Shown: positions 27,351 to 34,513 of the stretch, in pieces
Layout: each line of letters begins with the position of its first letter
Position numbering within the stretch: the first letter of the stretch is position 1
Origin: CAZDXB01 sp964509335
Lineage (GTDB): Bacteria; Bacteroidota; Ignavibacteria; Kapaibacteriales; UBA2268
Assembly: GCA_964509335.1 (NCBI GenBank)
Contig: CAZDXB010000018.1
Location: forward strand, 6,134 to 70,133
Direction of reading: 5' to 3'
Length of the DNA: 64,000 nt
The notes under the pieces: generated by a model
What the model saw: the letters and a program-made list of their open reading frames with translations, nothing else
The model's database searches: none
What the model was told of the DNA's origin: nothing
Program-made: the position numbers and the translations under genes

Positions 27351-27554
27351 CTTCTTGGATTATTTCTTTATATACTCAATTAACAAGCGCCTGAGCAATT
27401 GAATATAAAGGACTAAAGTTCTTTCGATAAGATGTTCGACGCCTCCGAAGCGTCAGAAATCGGGGACTTTAATTTTTTTGCTTGAAAAGAATAGATTTTG
27501 TATCTTACTTTTATGAATTTATTACAAAAAAGAACGTCTCAAAAAGGAAGATAA

Positions 27555-27782
27555 ATGAGAACGCTACAAATAAACATACCGGATTCGGTCGAAAGAAACG
27601 ATAACGAAATAACTATGTTTATAGCGGCAAAGCTATATGAAGAGGGAACTTTATCCGCGGGACAAGCCGCGGAGTTAGCCGGTTTGTCAAAAAGAGCTTT
27701 CATAGAAATTCTTGGAAAGTACGGCGTTTCAGTCGTCAGTTCGTCTTTAGAAGATTTAGAATCAGACATAGCAAATGCCTAG
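27555..27782 (+). CDS. UPF0175-family antitoxin
   Basis: A 75-aa protein with the UPF0175 pattern: an N-terminal MRTLQINIPDSV strand, then IAAKLYEEGTLSAGQAAELA and GLSKRAFIEILGKYGV forming a predicted helix-turn-helix. These proteins are found as antitoxins beside PIN-domain toxins. It overlaps the toxin gene by 8 bases, the usual antitoxin-first order. It probably binds DNA and represses the pair. Confidence 0.85.
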   Translation: MRTLQINIPDSVERNDNEITMFIAAKLYEEGTLSAGQAAELAGLSKRAFIEILGKYGVSVVSSSLEDLESDIANA

Positions 27783-28224
27783 AGTCGTTATACCCGATAC
27801 CAGTTGTTTGATTGTCTTCGATAATATCGACGGCTTTAATATTCTGAGAGAAGTTTATAAAGACATTTTAACGACTCCGGAAGTATTAAACGAATACGGC
27901 GTCGCGCTCCCTAAATTCATTAAGGTTGTTTCCGTTAAAAACAAAAAATATCAAAACTTTATCGAAACCCAGCTCGACATTGGCGAGTCGTCGGCAATAG
28001 CATTAGCCGCGGAAATAAAGAACTCGTTATTAATATTGGACGATTTGAGAGCTAGAAAGATAGCCGGGCAATTAGGTTTTAATATAACAGGTTCTCTCGG
28101 GATTATAAATAAAGCCAAAAAAATGGGCGTAATAAATAAAGTTGAGCCGTATATAAAAAAGCTAATCGATTCTGGTTTTTATATCTCTGAAAAAGTCATA
28201 AATGAACTTTTACGTAAAAAATAG
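27775..28224 (+). CDS. PIN-domain toxin (DUF3368)
   Basis: A 149-aa PIN-domain ribonuclease of the DUF3368 group. The acidic residues are in place: VIPDTSCLIVFD (D7), TPEVLNEYG (Glu) and LLILDDLRARKIA (Asp). VapC-like toxins cleave tRNA or other RNA when the antitoxin is degraded; the target here is unknown. Translation overlaps the antitoxin. Flanking direct repeats suggest that the pair moved as a unit. Confidence 0.85.
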   Translation: MPRVVIPDTSCLIVFDNIDGFNILREVYKDILTTPEVLNEYGVALPKFIKVVSVKNKKYQNFIETQLDIGESSAIALAAEIKNSLLILDDLRARKIAGQLGFNITGSLGIINKAKKMGVINKVEPYIKKLIDSGFYISEKVINELLRKK

Positions 28225-28261
28225 CGAGTTAACCTAAAATCAATAACCCCAAGCTAGAAAT

Positions 28262-28300
28262 CGTCTAAATATGGATGGGTGAACAGTCTTCCAGCCTTTT
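28262..28300 (+). repeat. Direct repeat flanking the toxin-antitoxin pair, right copy
   Basis: This matches 27311-27350 with the shared core GAACAGTCTTCCAGCCT and CGTC(T/G)AAATATGGA ahead of it. It lies 38 bases after the toxin stop codon. Confidence 0.75.
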
Positions 28301-28308
28301 CGAAAAAA

Positions 28309-28335
28309 TGTCCGACACTTTGAAAGTGTCGGACA
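28309..28335. repeat. Perfect 12-bp hairpin (family H5)
   Basis: Arms TGTCCGACACTT and AAGTGTCGGACA pair perfectly around a 3-base loop, and TCTAATTTTT follows. It could end transcripts of the toxin-antitoxin pair. The outer ATGT/ACAT frame resembles hairpins at 59304 and 56471. Confidence 0.75.
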
Positions 28336-28419
28336 TCTAATTTTTAGCGTAGGATAGAGCAGACGAGTGCGCCCACTCTACCGCAATAACAATTAGTAAT
28401 TGGTAATTAGTAATTAATC

Positions 28420-28896
28420 CTACCTCGTTACGTCCAAAATTTTATACTCGATTTTGCCGACGGGAGCGTCTATTTCCACCTCGTCGTCGATTTTCTTGCC
28501 CATTAAAGCCTTCCCCAGAGGCGAGGAAACGGATAGCTTCTTGTTGTAAAAATCGGCTTCTTCGTCGCTAACGAGAGTAAATTCCACTTCGGAATCGTTC
28601 TTTTTGTTCAACAGCTTGACTTGCGATAAGATGTATATTTTATCGTTTGGCAATTCGTCCGGGTCTATTATTTCCGCGTTGGCGAGATTTTGCTCGAGCT
28701 TCGATATTTTCATCTCGAGCATACCCTGCTCGTCTTTGGCGGCGTCGTATTCGGCGTTTTCCGACAAATCGCCGTGAGAGCGCGCTTCGGCGATTTTTTC
28801 GGCTACCTTCTTCCTCTCTGTAATTTTCAACCGCTTTATCTCTTCCTCTATCTCCCTAGCTCTTTCCCTCGTTAAATAAACGACTCTGTCTGACAT
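28420..28896 (-). CDS. greA: Transcription elongation factor GreA
   Basis: A 158-aa protein with the usual GreA length. The N-terminal coiled coil contains KVAEKIAEARSHGDLSENAE and YDAAKDEQGMLEMKISKLE; the acidic tip residues in GDLSENAEYDAAKDEQ are present. The C-terminal FKBP-like domain ends in VSSPLGKALMGKKIDDEVEI. It rescues backtracked RNA polymerase by stimulating transcript cleavage. Confidence 0.96.
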   Translation of the reverse strand: MSDRVVYLTRERAREIEEEIKRLKITERKKVAEKIAEARSHGDLSENAEYDAAKDEQGMLEMKISKLEQNLANAEIIDPDELPNDKIYILSQVKLLNKKNDSEVEFTLVSDEEADFYNKKLSVSSPLGKALMGKKIDDEVEIDAPVGKIEYKILDVTR

Positions 28897-28977
28897 AAAA
28901 TCCTCTTTTAATAAAACAATAAGCTTAAGTCCTTAAATAAAGACTCTTCAAAAAAAGTTCGATTAATACGCGTTTAA

Positions 28978-30174
28978 TTACAGATGCAAAAAATGCCCGA
29001 GTTTATTTTTCTTGGTCAAAAGATAATCTTTGTTTATTTTGTTGGGCTTTATTTCCATTGGAACTAATTCAGTAATCTCCAGACCGTAACTTTGCAACCC
29101 CACTCTTTTGGTTGGATTGTTAGTCATCAGCTTCATTTTTCTAACGCCTAAATCAACTAGAATTTGCGCGCCGATTCCGTAATCTCTCGGGTCGGGCGTG
29201 AATCCCAATTTTTCATTCGCCTCGACTGTGTCGTAACCTTTTTCCTGCAAAGCGTAAGCCTTCACTTTGTTAATCAGTCCGATGTCTCTGCCTTCCTGAC
29301 GCATATATAATAACGCTCCTTTGCCTTCCTTGCCAATCATCTCCATAGCCTTGTGAAGCTGGTCGCCGCAATCGCATCTCATTGAGCCGAAAACATCCCC
29401 CGTTAAGCATTCGGAGTGAACCCTTACCAAAATTGGCTCGTCTTCTTTCCAATCGCCCATAACTAAGGCTACGTGCTCTTTACCGTCGTAAACGTTCGCG
29501 TAAACTATGACTTTGAAGGTCCCGCCGTATTTGGAAGGCATTTCCGCTTCGGCTTGGCGCTCGACGAGCGATTCGGACTTCAACCTGTAAGCGATTAAGT
29601 CCTTAACCGTGATAATTTTAAGATTGTGTTTTTTGCCAAACTCAATCAAATCGTCCCTTCGAGCCATCGAGCCGTCTTCTTTAATTATCTCGCAGAGAAC
29701 GCCGCAGGGCTTCAAGCCGGCTAGCCTCATTAAATCAACAGTGGCTTCGGTATGTCCGGCTCGGCGTAGAACGCCCTCTTTCAGGGCGACTAAAGGAAAT
29801 ATATGCCCCGGTCTTCCTAATTCTTCAGGCTTAGTATCCTGATTAGCTATCGCTCTAATGGTGGCGGATCTGTCGAAAGCCGAAATGCCGGTAGTCGTTC
29901 CCTTTAAATAATCCACGGAAACAGTAAAATTAGTCCCGTGGGGGGCGGAACTGTTCTCCACCATTTTGTTCAGCTGCAACTGTTTCGCTCGCTCTTGCGT
30001 AATAGCTATGCAAACCAAGCCTTTAGCATAGGACGACATAAAGTTTATCGTTTCGGGAGTAGTGAATTCCGCCGCGGCAACCAAGTCTCCTTCGTTCTCT
30101 CTGTCTTCGTCGTCCACAACGATAATCATCTTGCCCGAAACCAAATCGTTTAAGGCTTCTTCTATCGTATTCAT
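28978..30174 (-). CDS. ribBA: Bifunctional DHBP synthase / GTP cyclohydrolase II
   Basis: A 398-aa fusion making both precursors of riboflavin. The RibB half (residues 1-200) carries MIIVVDDEDRENEGDLV and AGHTEATVDLMRLAG. The RibA half has the zinc loop ECLTGDVFGSMRCDCGDQLH (C-x10-C-x-C) and YMRQEGRDIGLINKVKAYAL. It lies 23 bases after yajC on the same strand. The short spacer leaves no room for an FMN riboswitch directly before it. Confidence 0.96.
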   Translation of the reverse strand: MNTIEEALNDLVSGKMIIVVDDEDRENEGDLVAAAEFTTPETINFMSSYAKGLVCIAITQERAKQLQLNKMVENSSAPHGTNFTVSVDYLKGTTTGISAFDRSATIRAIANQDTKPEELGRPGHIFPLVALKEGVLRRAGHTEATVDLMRLAGLKPCGVLCEIIKEDGSMARRDDLIEFGKKHNLKIITVKDLIAYRLKSESLVERQAEAEMPSKYGGTFKVIVYANVYDGKEHVALVMGDWKEDEPILVRVHSECLTGDVFGSMRCDCGDQLHKAMEMIGKEGKGALLYMRQEGRDIGLINKVKAYALQEKGYDTVEANEKLGFTPDPRDYGIGAQILVDLGVRKMKLMTNNPTKRVGLQSYGLEITELVPMEIKPNKINKDYLLTKKNKLGHFLHL

Positions 30175-30197
30175 TATTTTTCCTTTTTAAAAAACTA

Positions 30198-30512
30198 CTA
30201 CTTTTTCTTAGCTATTGCGTTCTTTTCAAAAGTAATTTTAACGTTGTCGGCTACTTGAACGACGAAGTTCGAACCGTCCATATCTACGACCGTTCCGTGC
30301 ATACCGGCTGTTGTGACGACTTTGTCGCCTTTCTTTATACCTTCCAGCATTTGCTGATGTTCTTTTTGCCTTTTCTTTTGGGGTCTAATCATCAGGAAAT
30401 ACATAATAAGAATAACGGCTCCGAACATAATCAAAGTCGGAAGAATAGAGCCGCCTCCCTCTTGACCTCCGCCGGGAGCCATCGCCGTTATATAGCTTAA
30501 TGATTCAAACAT
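30198..30512 (-). CDS. yajC: Preprotein translocase accessory subunit YajC
   Basis: A 104-aa protein with one membrane segment (about residues 24-44, LPTLIMFGAVILIMYFLMI) followed by RPQKKRQKEHQQML and the cytoplasmic domain KGDKVVTTAGMHGTVVDMD. This is the YajC pattern; the protein associates with SecDF. It is longer than usual at the glycine-rich N-terminus. First gene of a yajC-ribBA unit. Confidence 0.95.
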   Translation of the reverse strand: MFESLSYITAMAPGGGQEGGGSILPTLIMFGAVILIMYFLMIRPQKKRQKEHQQMLEGIKKGDKVVTTAGMHGTVVDMDGSNFVVQVADNVKITFEKNAIAKKK

Positions 30513-30701
30513 ATCTCAACCTTATATTAATTGATAAAATCTAATTATAATAAACTACAAATTTATTAAGACCGCTTCAAAATTCCAATTGTTTTAATCT
30601 TGAAAAAGTTGCGCGATTAGGAAAATCTTTAGCGCGTAAGTTTATCTTGCGCGTTTAAGACAAACAAGTTCAGTATTTATTTTGGTAATTGGCTAAAAAT
30701 T

Positions 30702-30733
30702 ACTCATCCCGACTTCGAATTGTCGGGATGAGT
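30702..30733. repeat. 12-bp hairpin (family H6), terminator-like
   Basis: Arms ACTCATCCCGAC and GTCGGGATGAGT pair perfectly around TTCGAATT. On the minus strand a run of T follows, so it could stop readthrough from the tgt side. The same stem occurs at 58966-59001. Confidence 0.7.
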
Positions 30734-30749
30734 TTTGAATATTTCTCCA

Positions 30750-30982
30750 GATGAGGCTTTCTCAAAAGAAATATTAAGAGCTTTTTCCAATATTTGCGCG
30801 TCAAAAAATCTCTATCTCTGGATTGGGGCTGTCTCAAAACTCAATTATATCGAATTTCGAACCCTTCGGGTAAACCCGAAGGTCGACATAAACACGCGAC
30901 TAGCGCGTGATTCCAAAGAAACGTCAACCTCAAGGTTTACCTTGAGTATAATCAAAATGAACAGTTATGAGACGGCCTAATC
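30750..30982. mobile_element. MITE-like element A/B
   Basis: The left end GATGAGGCTTTCTCA and the reverse complement of the right end, GATTAGGCCGTCTCA, resemble each other and the ends of the 31106 element. Inside, a new GGCTGTCTCA start at 30825 suggests one unit inserted in or joined to another. The B part (30825-30978) carries two hairpins, CCTTCGGG/CCCGAAGG and CTCAAGGT/ACCTTGAG, and recurs at 42352 and 51748. No coding capacity. Confidence 0.65.
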
Positions 30983-31002
30983 TTAAATCAATTAAATAGC
31001 GC

Positions 31003-31016
31003 CGAGCTTTAGCTCG
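31003..31016. repeat. TTTA-loop hairpin (family H1), copy 2
   Basis: Arms CGAGC and GCTCG enclose TTTA; flanking TAGCGC and GTCGA match other members of the family. Confidence 0.5.
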
Positions 31017-31040
31017 TCGATAAAAACAAATAAAATACAA

Positions 31041-31058
31041 TTAGGGCTTTAACCCTAA
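31041..31058. repeat. Short hairpin TTAGGG/CCCTAA
   Basis: Arms TTAGGG and CCCTAA flank CTTTAA, again with a central TTTA. Confidence 0.45.
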
Positions 31059-31105
31059 CAATTCCCAAGTAGCTCAGGCGCTTTCTTGCCTGAGCATTAG
31101 ACCCA

Positions 31106-31318
31106 GATGAGGCTGTCTCATAAGTAAAAAGGGCTTTATCTTTTCTTATATCAGAGCGTCAAAATATCTTCATCTCTGGATTCCCGCTTCCGCGGGAATG
31201 ACTTCTAGAGGTCATTCCCAACTTGATTGGGAATCTGGAAAAAAACAATTGAATTTGGAATCTTATCATTAGACTTTGCAATATTGCCGATAAAATCGAG
31301 TTTTGAGTCAGCCTCATC
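31106..31318. mobile_element. MITE-like element with 15-bp terminal inverted repeats
   Basis: The left end GATGAGGCTGTCTCA (31106-31120) matches the reverse complement of the right end (31304-31318) at 14 of 15 positions. The 213-base interior is non-coding and includes an ATTCCCGC/GCGGGAAT hairpin. GAGGCTGTCTCA-type ends are known from IS-family transposons, so it may be a non-autonomous derivative. No parental transposase is in this window, and no clear target duplication is visible. Confidence 0.75.
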
Positions 31319-31338
31319 TTTATCACTCTATTAACGAC

Positions 31339-32466
31339 TTAAACGCGGAATTTACCAAGCGTATCTTTCTTCCAGCTTCCAAAATTATCGTCTATTATCG
31401 CTTTTCGGGCGTCGCGGCAGAGCTTCCGGTAGAAGGCGAGATTTTGTATCGTAGCCAATTGCAAGCCTAGTATTTCTCCGGCTACGAACAAATGTCTTAA
31501 ATATCCGAGCGTAAAATTCTTCGAGGCGTAACTTCCGACTTCCTCGTCGATTGGCTCTTCGCTCAGCTTATATTTCGCGTTTCTTACGTTTATTTTTCCA
31601 CGCGAAGTAAACAGTTGCCCGTTTCTGGCGTTCCTTGTCGGCAAGACGCAATCGAACATATCGACGCCGGCTTCGACGCAATTAATAATATCTTCCGGCG
31701 TTCCGACGCCCATTAAGTATCTCGGTTTATCGGCGGGCAGTCGCTCGGTCGAGTAATCCGCTATTTCATACATCTCCTCGTTAGGCTCGCCCACCGACAA
31801 GCCCCCAATAGCGTATCCGTCAAAGTTCATTCCCGTCGTTTCGTCGATATATCTTTCCCGTAAATCTTTATAAACTCCGCCCTGACCGATAGCGAATAAA
31901 AATTGCTTTCTATCGTATAAACTCGAAACGCCGTCGAACTTTTCCTTCGCTCGCTTCGCCCATCTTAGCGATAAATCGGCGGATTCGGCGACGTAATTTC
32001 TATCGGCGGAATAAGGCGGGCATTCGTCCAATACCATAGTAATATCCGAGCCGAGAATTCGCTGGATTTCCACTACTTTTTCCGGCGTGAAAAAATGTTT
32101 CGAGCCGTCCAAATGCGACTTGAACTCGACGCCCTCCTCGCTTACTTTGCGAAAATCCTTGAGCGAAAATATCTGGTAGCCGCCGCTGTCGGTCAGAATG
32201 GAGCCGCTCCAATTTATGAAATTATGCAAGCCGGAAAAGGCGCCGACGACGTCCGTTCCGGGTCTCAAATACAAATGATAGGTATTGCCGAGAATAATTT
32301 TATAGTCGAGTTCGACCAATTCCCTCTGCTCAATCGCTTTTACCGAACCAAGAGTGCCGACGGGCATAAAAACGGGCGTCTCTATTTCCCCGCCGCTCGT
32401 TTTCAGCAAGCCGGCGCGAGCTTTGCATTCGCTCGACGCTTTTACGAGTTCATACAGACGCGTCAT
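31339..32466 (-). CDS. tgt: Queuine tRNA-ribosyltransferase, zinc site apparently lost
   Basis: A 375-aa tRNA-guanine transglycosylase exchanging G34 for preQ1 in GUN-anticodon tRNAs. The general-acid Asp is present in LTDSGGYQIFSL, the substrate loop GGLSVGEPNEEMYE is normal, and the nucleophile Asp lies in DMFDCVLPTRNARNGQLF. The zinc loop is abnormal: where family members read PxDxxCxCxxC, this protein has PIDEEVGSYASKNF, and the usual His in the later HNL is Gln (TIQNLAFY). All four expected ligands (three Cys, one His) are therefore missing. The rest of the fold looks intact. It overlaps vanZ by 4 bases and forms an nnr-vanZ-tgt run. queA, the next step, lies at 46332. Confidence 0.93.
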   Translation of the reverse strand: MTRLYELVKASSECKARAGLLKTSGGEIETPVFMPVGTLGSVKAIEQRELVELDYKIILGNTYHLYLRPGTDVVGAFSGLHNFINWSGSILTDSGGYQIFSLKDFRKVSEEGVEFKSHLDGSKHFFTPEKVVEIQRILGSDITMVLDECPPYSADRNYVAESADLSLRWAKRAKEKFDGVSSLYDRKQFLFAIGQGGVYKDLRERYIDETTGMNFDGYAIGGLSVGEPNEEMYEIADYSTERLPADKPRYLMGVGTPEDIINCVEAGVDMFDCVLPTRNARNGQLFTSRGKINVRNAKYKLSEEPIDEEVGSYASKNFTLGYLRHLFVAGEILGLQLATIQNLAFYRKLCRDARKAIIDDNFGSWKKDTLGKFRV

Positions 32467-32855
32467 TTTCGCCCCAAAGTAATTGTCAATTTCTTAAGGC
32501 TTTTATAGAGAGATAATGAAATAGCTATACCCAATATATCCGCGACCCAATCCAAGAACTCGAGCTGTCTTCCCGGCACGTAGTATTGATGCACTTCATC
32601 TGTAACGCCGTAAATCGCGCCTACAATTAATATCCAAAGTATTATTTTCTTGTCGCTTAAATTCAAAAAATTGCCGAGAAAAAAGAAATGCAGAGCGATT
32701 CCCAAAACGAAATAAGCGGTCAAATGCAGCAACTTATCTCCCAATTGAAAACTTAGCTGGGGAATATGAACGTTCTGTAGGCTCGACAGAATAAATATAA
32801 CCGCCATAAAAGCGAAAGCCGGCAGCGAAAACAAAATTCTCTTTTTTAAGTTCAT
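32463..32855 (-). CDS. VanZ-like membrane protein
   Basis: A 130-aa protein with four hydrophobic segments. Motifs DKLLHLTAYFVLGIALHFFF, YGVTDEVHQYYVPGRQLEFL and DWVADILGIAISL are characteristic of the VanZ family. VanZ confers low-level teicoplanin resistance in enterococci, but most family members have no known role. It overlaps both neighbours by 4 bases. Confidence 0.9.
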   Translation of the reverse strand: MNLKKRILFSLPAFAFMAVIFILSSLQNVHIPQLSFQLGDKLLHLTAYFVLGIALHFFFLGNFLNLSDKKIILWILIVGAIYGVTDEVHQYYVPGRQLEFLDWVADILGIAISLSLYKSLKKLTITLGRK

Positions 32856-34369
32856 ACGCCGGCGAACGCCTCCGGTAAATACTCCAATAAACTCGACGCC
32901 GTTAAGGTTTCCTCGGAAAAAGTCTCTTTATACAAAGCTCCCGCTTTGGCGTGCAAATAAACGCCGAGAACCGAAGCGTCCAAACCGTTTATACCTTGAG
33001 CTACAAGCCCCGCTATCAACCCGGTCAAAACGTCGCCGCTGCCGCCGGACGCCATTCCCGGATTGCCTTCGAGACACAAATGCGAAATTTCGCCGTCGGT
33101 TATAATGACAGGGACGTATTTTAATACAATAACGCAATCGAGCTTTTTCGCCCATTCCTTCGCAATTTCCGGCGCGTTCATTTCGATTTCTTCTCTCGGT
33201 ATTCCCGTTATTCTGGAAAGCTCGCCTGTGTGCGGCGTTAATATAACGTTCCGCCTTAATTTAGAATCTTTATTAATAGCTCTCAATCCGTCGGCGTCGA
33301 TTACCAAAGATACATCTTCGGGCGCGGAGTCGATTAGTTTCTCGACCATTTCTATAGTTTCTTCGTTGTCGCTCAAGCCCGGTCCAATTGCGTAAACGTC
33401 GGCTTTCTCAAAATTTTCGCTTAATTTATCGTAAGCGGATTTTGAAATAGAACCGCTCTCGGTTTCGCTCACGATTTGAGGAATTACTTCCGGCAAAACT
33501 GACGGATGAATAACTGTCGAGAATAATTGAACTAAACCCGCTCCGGAAAGAATAGCGGCGTTGGAGCAAAGCGCCGAGGCTCCCGGAAAAAATTTTGAGC
33601 CGGCGACAACTATTACCCTACCGTAATCGAATTTCGAACTTACGGGGTGGCGCGGAGGCAGGAATTCTTCCAAATCTCCCTTTTCTATCTGAAAAGTATC
33701 CGCCTTATCGTCCGCCAAATCAGCGGGAACGCCCAAATTCGCCACTAGAATCTCTCCGCAGACCTCCAATCCGCCGTTCAAAAGCATTCCCTTCTTAACG
33801 GCAAACATAGTAATAGTAAAGTCGGCTTCGAAGCAAAAATCATCCACCGCGCCTGTGTCGGTATTCAATCCGGTTGGCGCGTCAATAGCTATTTTCATAG
33901 CGTCAGATTCTTCCAGCTTTTGCAGAATTCCCGAAGCCAGCCCCCTGATATTCTCCGAGCCGCCAACTCCTATCATAGAGTCGATAACGCAGTCGGGGGA
34001 AAATTCGATTTCGTCCAAATCCTTGGCGGCGTTTATTTTTATTAGCGGAACGCCCAGCTCTCCAGCGGCTATAAAATTGTTTTTCGTTTCGGGCGACATT
34101 TTATCAGTTTTGCCAAACCAAAAAACTCTCACAAAGAAATCTCCGACAAGATGCCTAGCCAAAGCGAAACCGTCGCCGCCGTTGTTGCCGGAACCGCAGA
34201 TTATATCTATTACCGGATTTTCTAATTCTAAATCGTTCAGAATTTTTTCGATATACTCGGCTGAAGACCGAGCCGCGTTCTCCATCAGCAGTTCGCCCTT
34301 TACGTTATATTCTTCAATAGCCGTTCTGTCGGCGGCTCTCATCTGTTCCACGCTCAATACGCTACGCAT
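32852..34369 (-). CDS. nnr: Bifunctional NAD(P)H-hydrate epimerase / ADP-dependent dehydratase
   Basis: A 505-aa metabolite-repair enzyme. The N-terminal epimerase (YjeF_N, about residues 1-210) has IICGSGNNGGDGFALARHL and IDAPTGLNTDTG. The C-terminal dehydratase (about 220-500) has IGPGLSDNEETI, ILTPHTGELSRITG and GNPGMASGGSGDVLTGLIAG. It repairs damaged hydrated NAD(P)H. First gene of the nnr-vanZ-tgt run. Confidence 0.95.
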   Translation of the reverse strand: MRSVLSVEQMRAADRTAIEEYNVKGELLMENAARSSAEYIEKILNDLELENPVIDIICGSGNNGGDGFALARHLVGDFFVRVFWFGKTDKMSPETKNNFIAAGELGVPLIKINAAKDLDEIEFSPDCVIDSMIGVGGSENIRGLASGILQKLEESDAMKIAIDAPTGLNTDTGAVDDFCFEADFTITMFAVKKGMLLNGGLEVCGEILVANLGVPADLADDKADTFQIEKGDLEEFLPPRHPVSSKFDYGRVIVVAGSKFFPGASALCSNAAILSGAGLVQLFSTVIHPSVLPEVIPQIVSETESGSISKSAYDKLSENFEKADVYAIGPGLSDNEETIEMVEKLIDSAPEDVSLVIDADGLRAINKDSKLRRNVILTPHTGELSRITGIPREEIEMNAPEIAKEWAKKLDCVIVLKYVPVIITDGEISHLCLEGNPGMASGGSGDVLTGLIAGLVAQGINGLDASVLGVYLHAKAGALYKETFSEETLTASSLLEYLPEAFAGV

Positions 34370-34513
34370 AATATCTTCTCCTCAAATTTTATTATAACTT
34401 TCGTTTACTTTTTACGTATAATAAATAAAATTATTCGTTAATTTTAAAATTAAGACTTTTTAAAATGAAATTGAAATTTGTTTTGGGAATAATGAACAAA
34501 AAAAGATAGATTA

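Larger units (their letters stand above)
27193..27554. other. Gap between ECF operon and toxin-antitoxin pair
   Basis: This 362-base stretch holds no gene. It contains the ECF leader, a TTTA-loop hairpin at 27296-27315, the left copy (27311-27350) of a direct repeat that recurs after the toxin gene, and a weak GC-rich inverted repeat (GACGC/GCGTC) near 27440. The rest is AT-rich leader of the antitoxin gene. Confidence 0.6.
30513..31338. other. 826-base repeat-rich intergenic region
   Basis: No gene is supported here. From left to right it holds AT-rich leader of yajC, a 12-bp hairpin (30702-30733), a MITE-like element with GATGAGG ends (30750-30982), TTTA-loop hairpins (31003-31016 and 31041-31058), a GCTCAGGC/GCCTGAGC hairpin near 31070-31095 and a second MITE-like element (31106-31318). 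A short frame at 30735-30980 lies entirely within the repeats. Confidence 0.8.

Noticed and set aside
30735..30980. 81-codon frame in the repeat region
   Set aside because: It lies entirely within MITE-like sequence and has no protein-like features.
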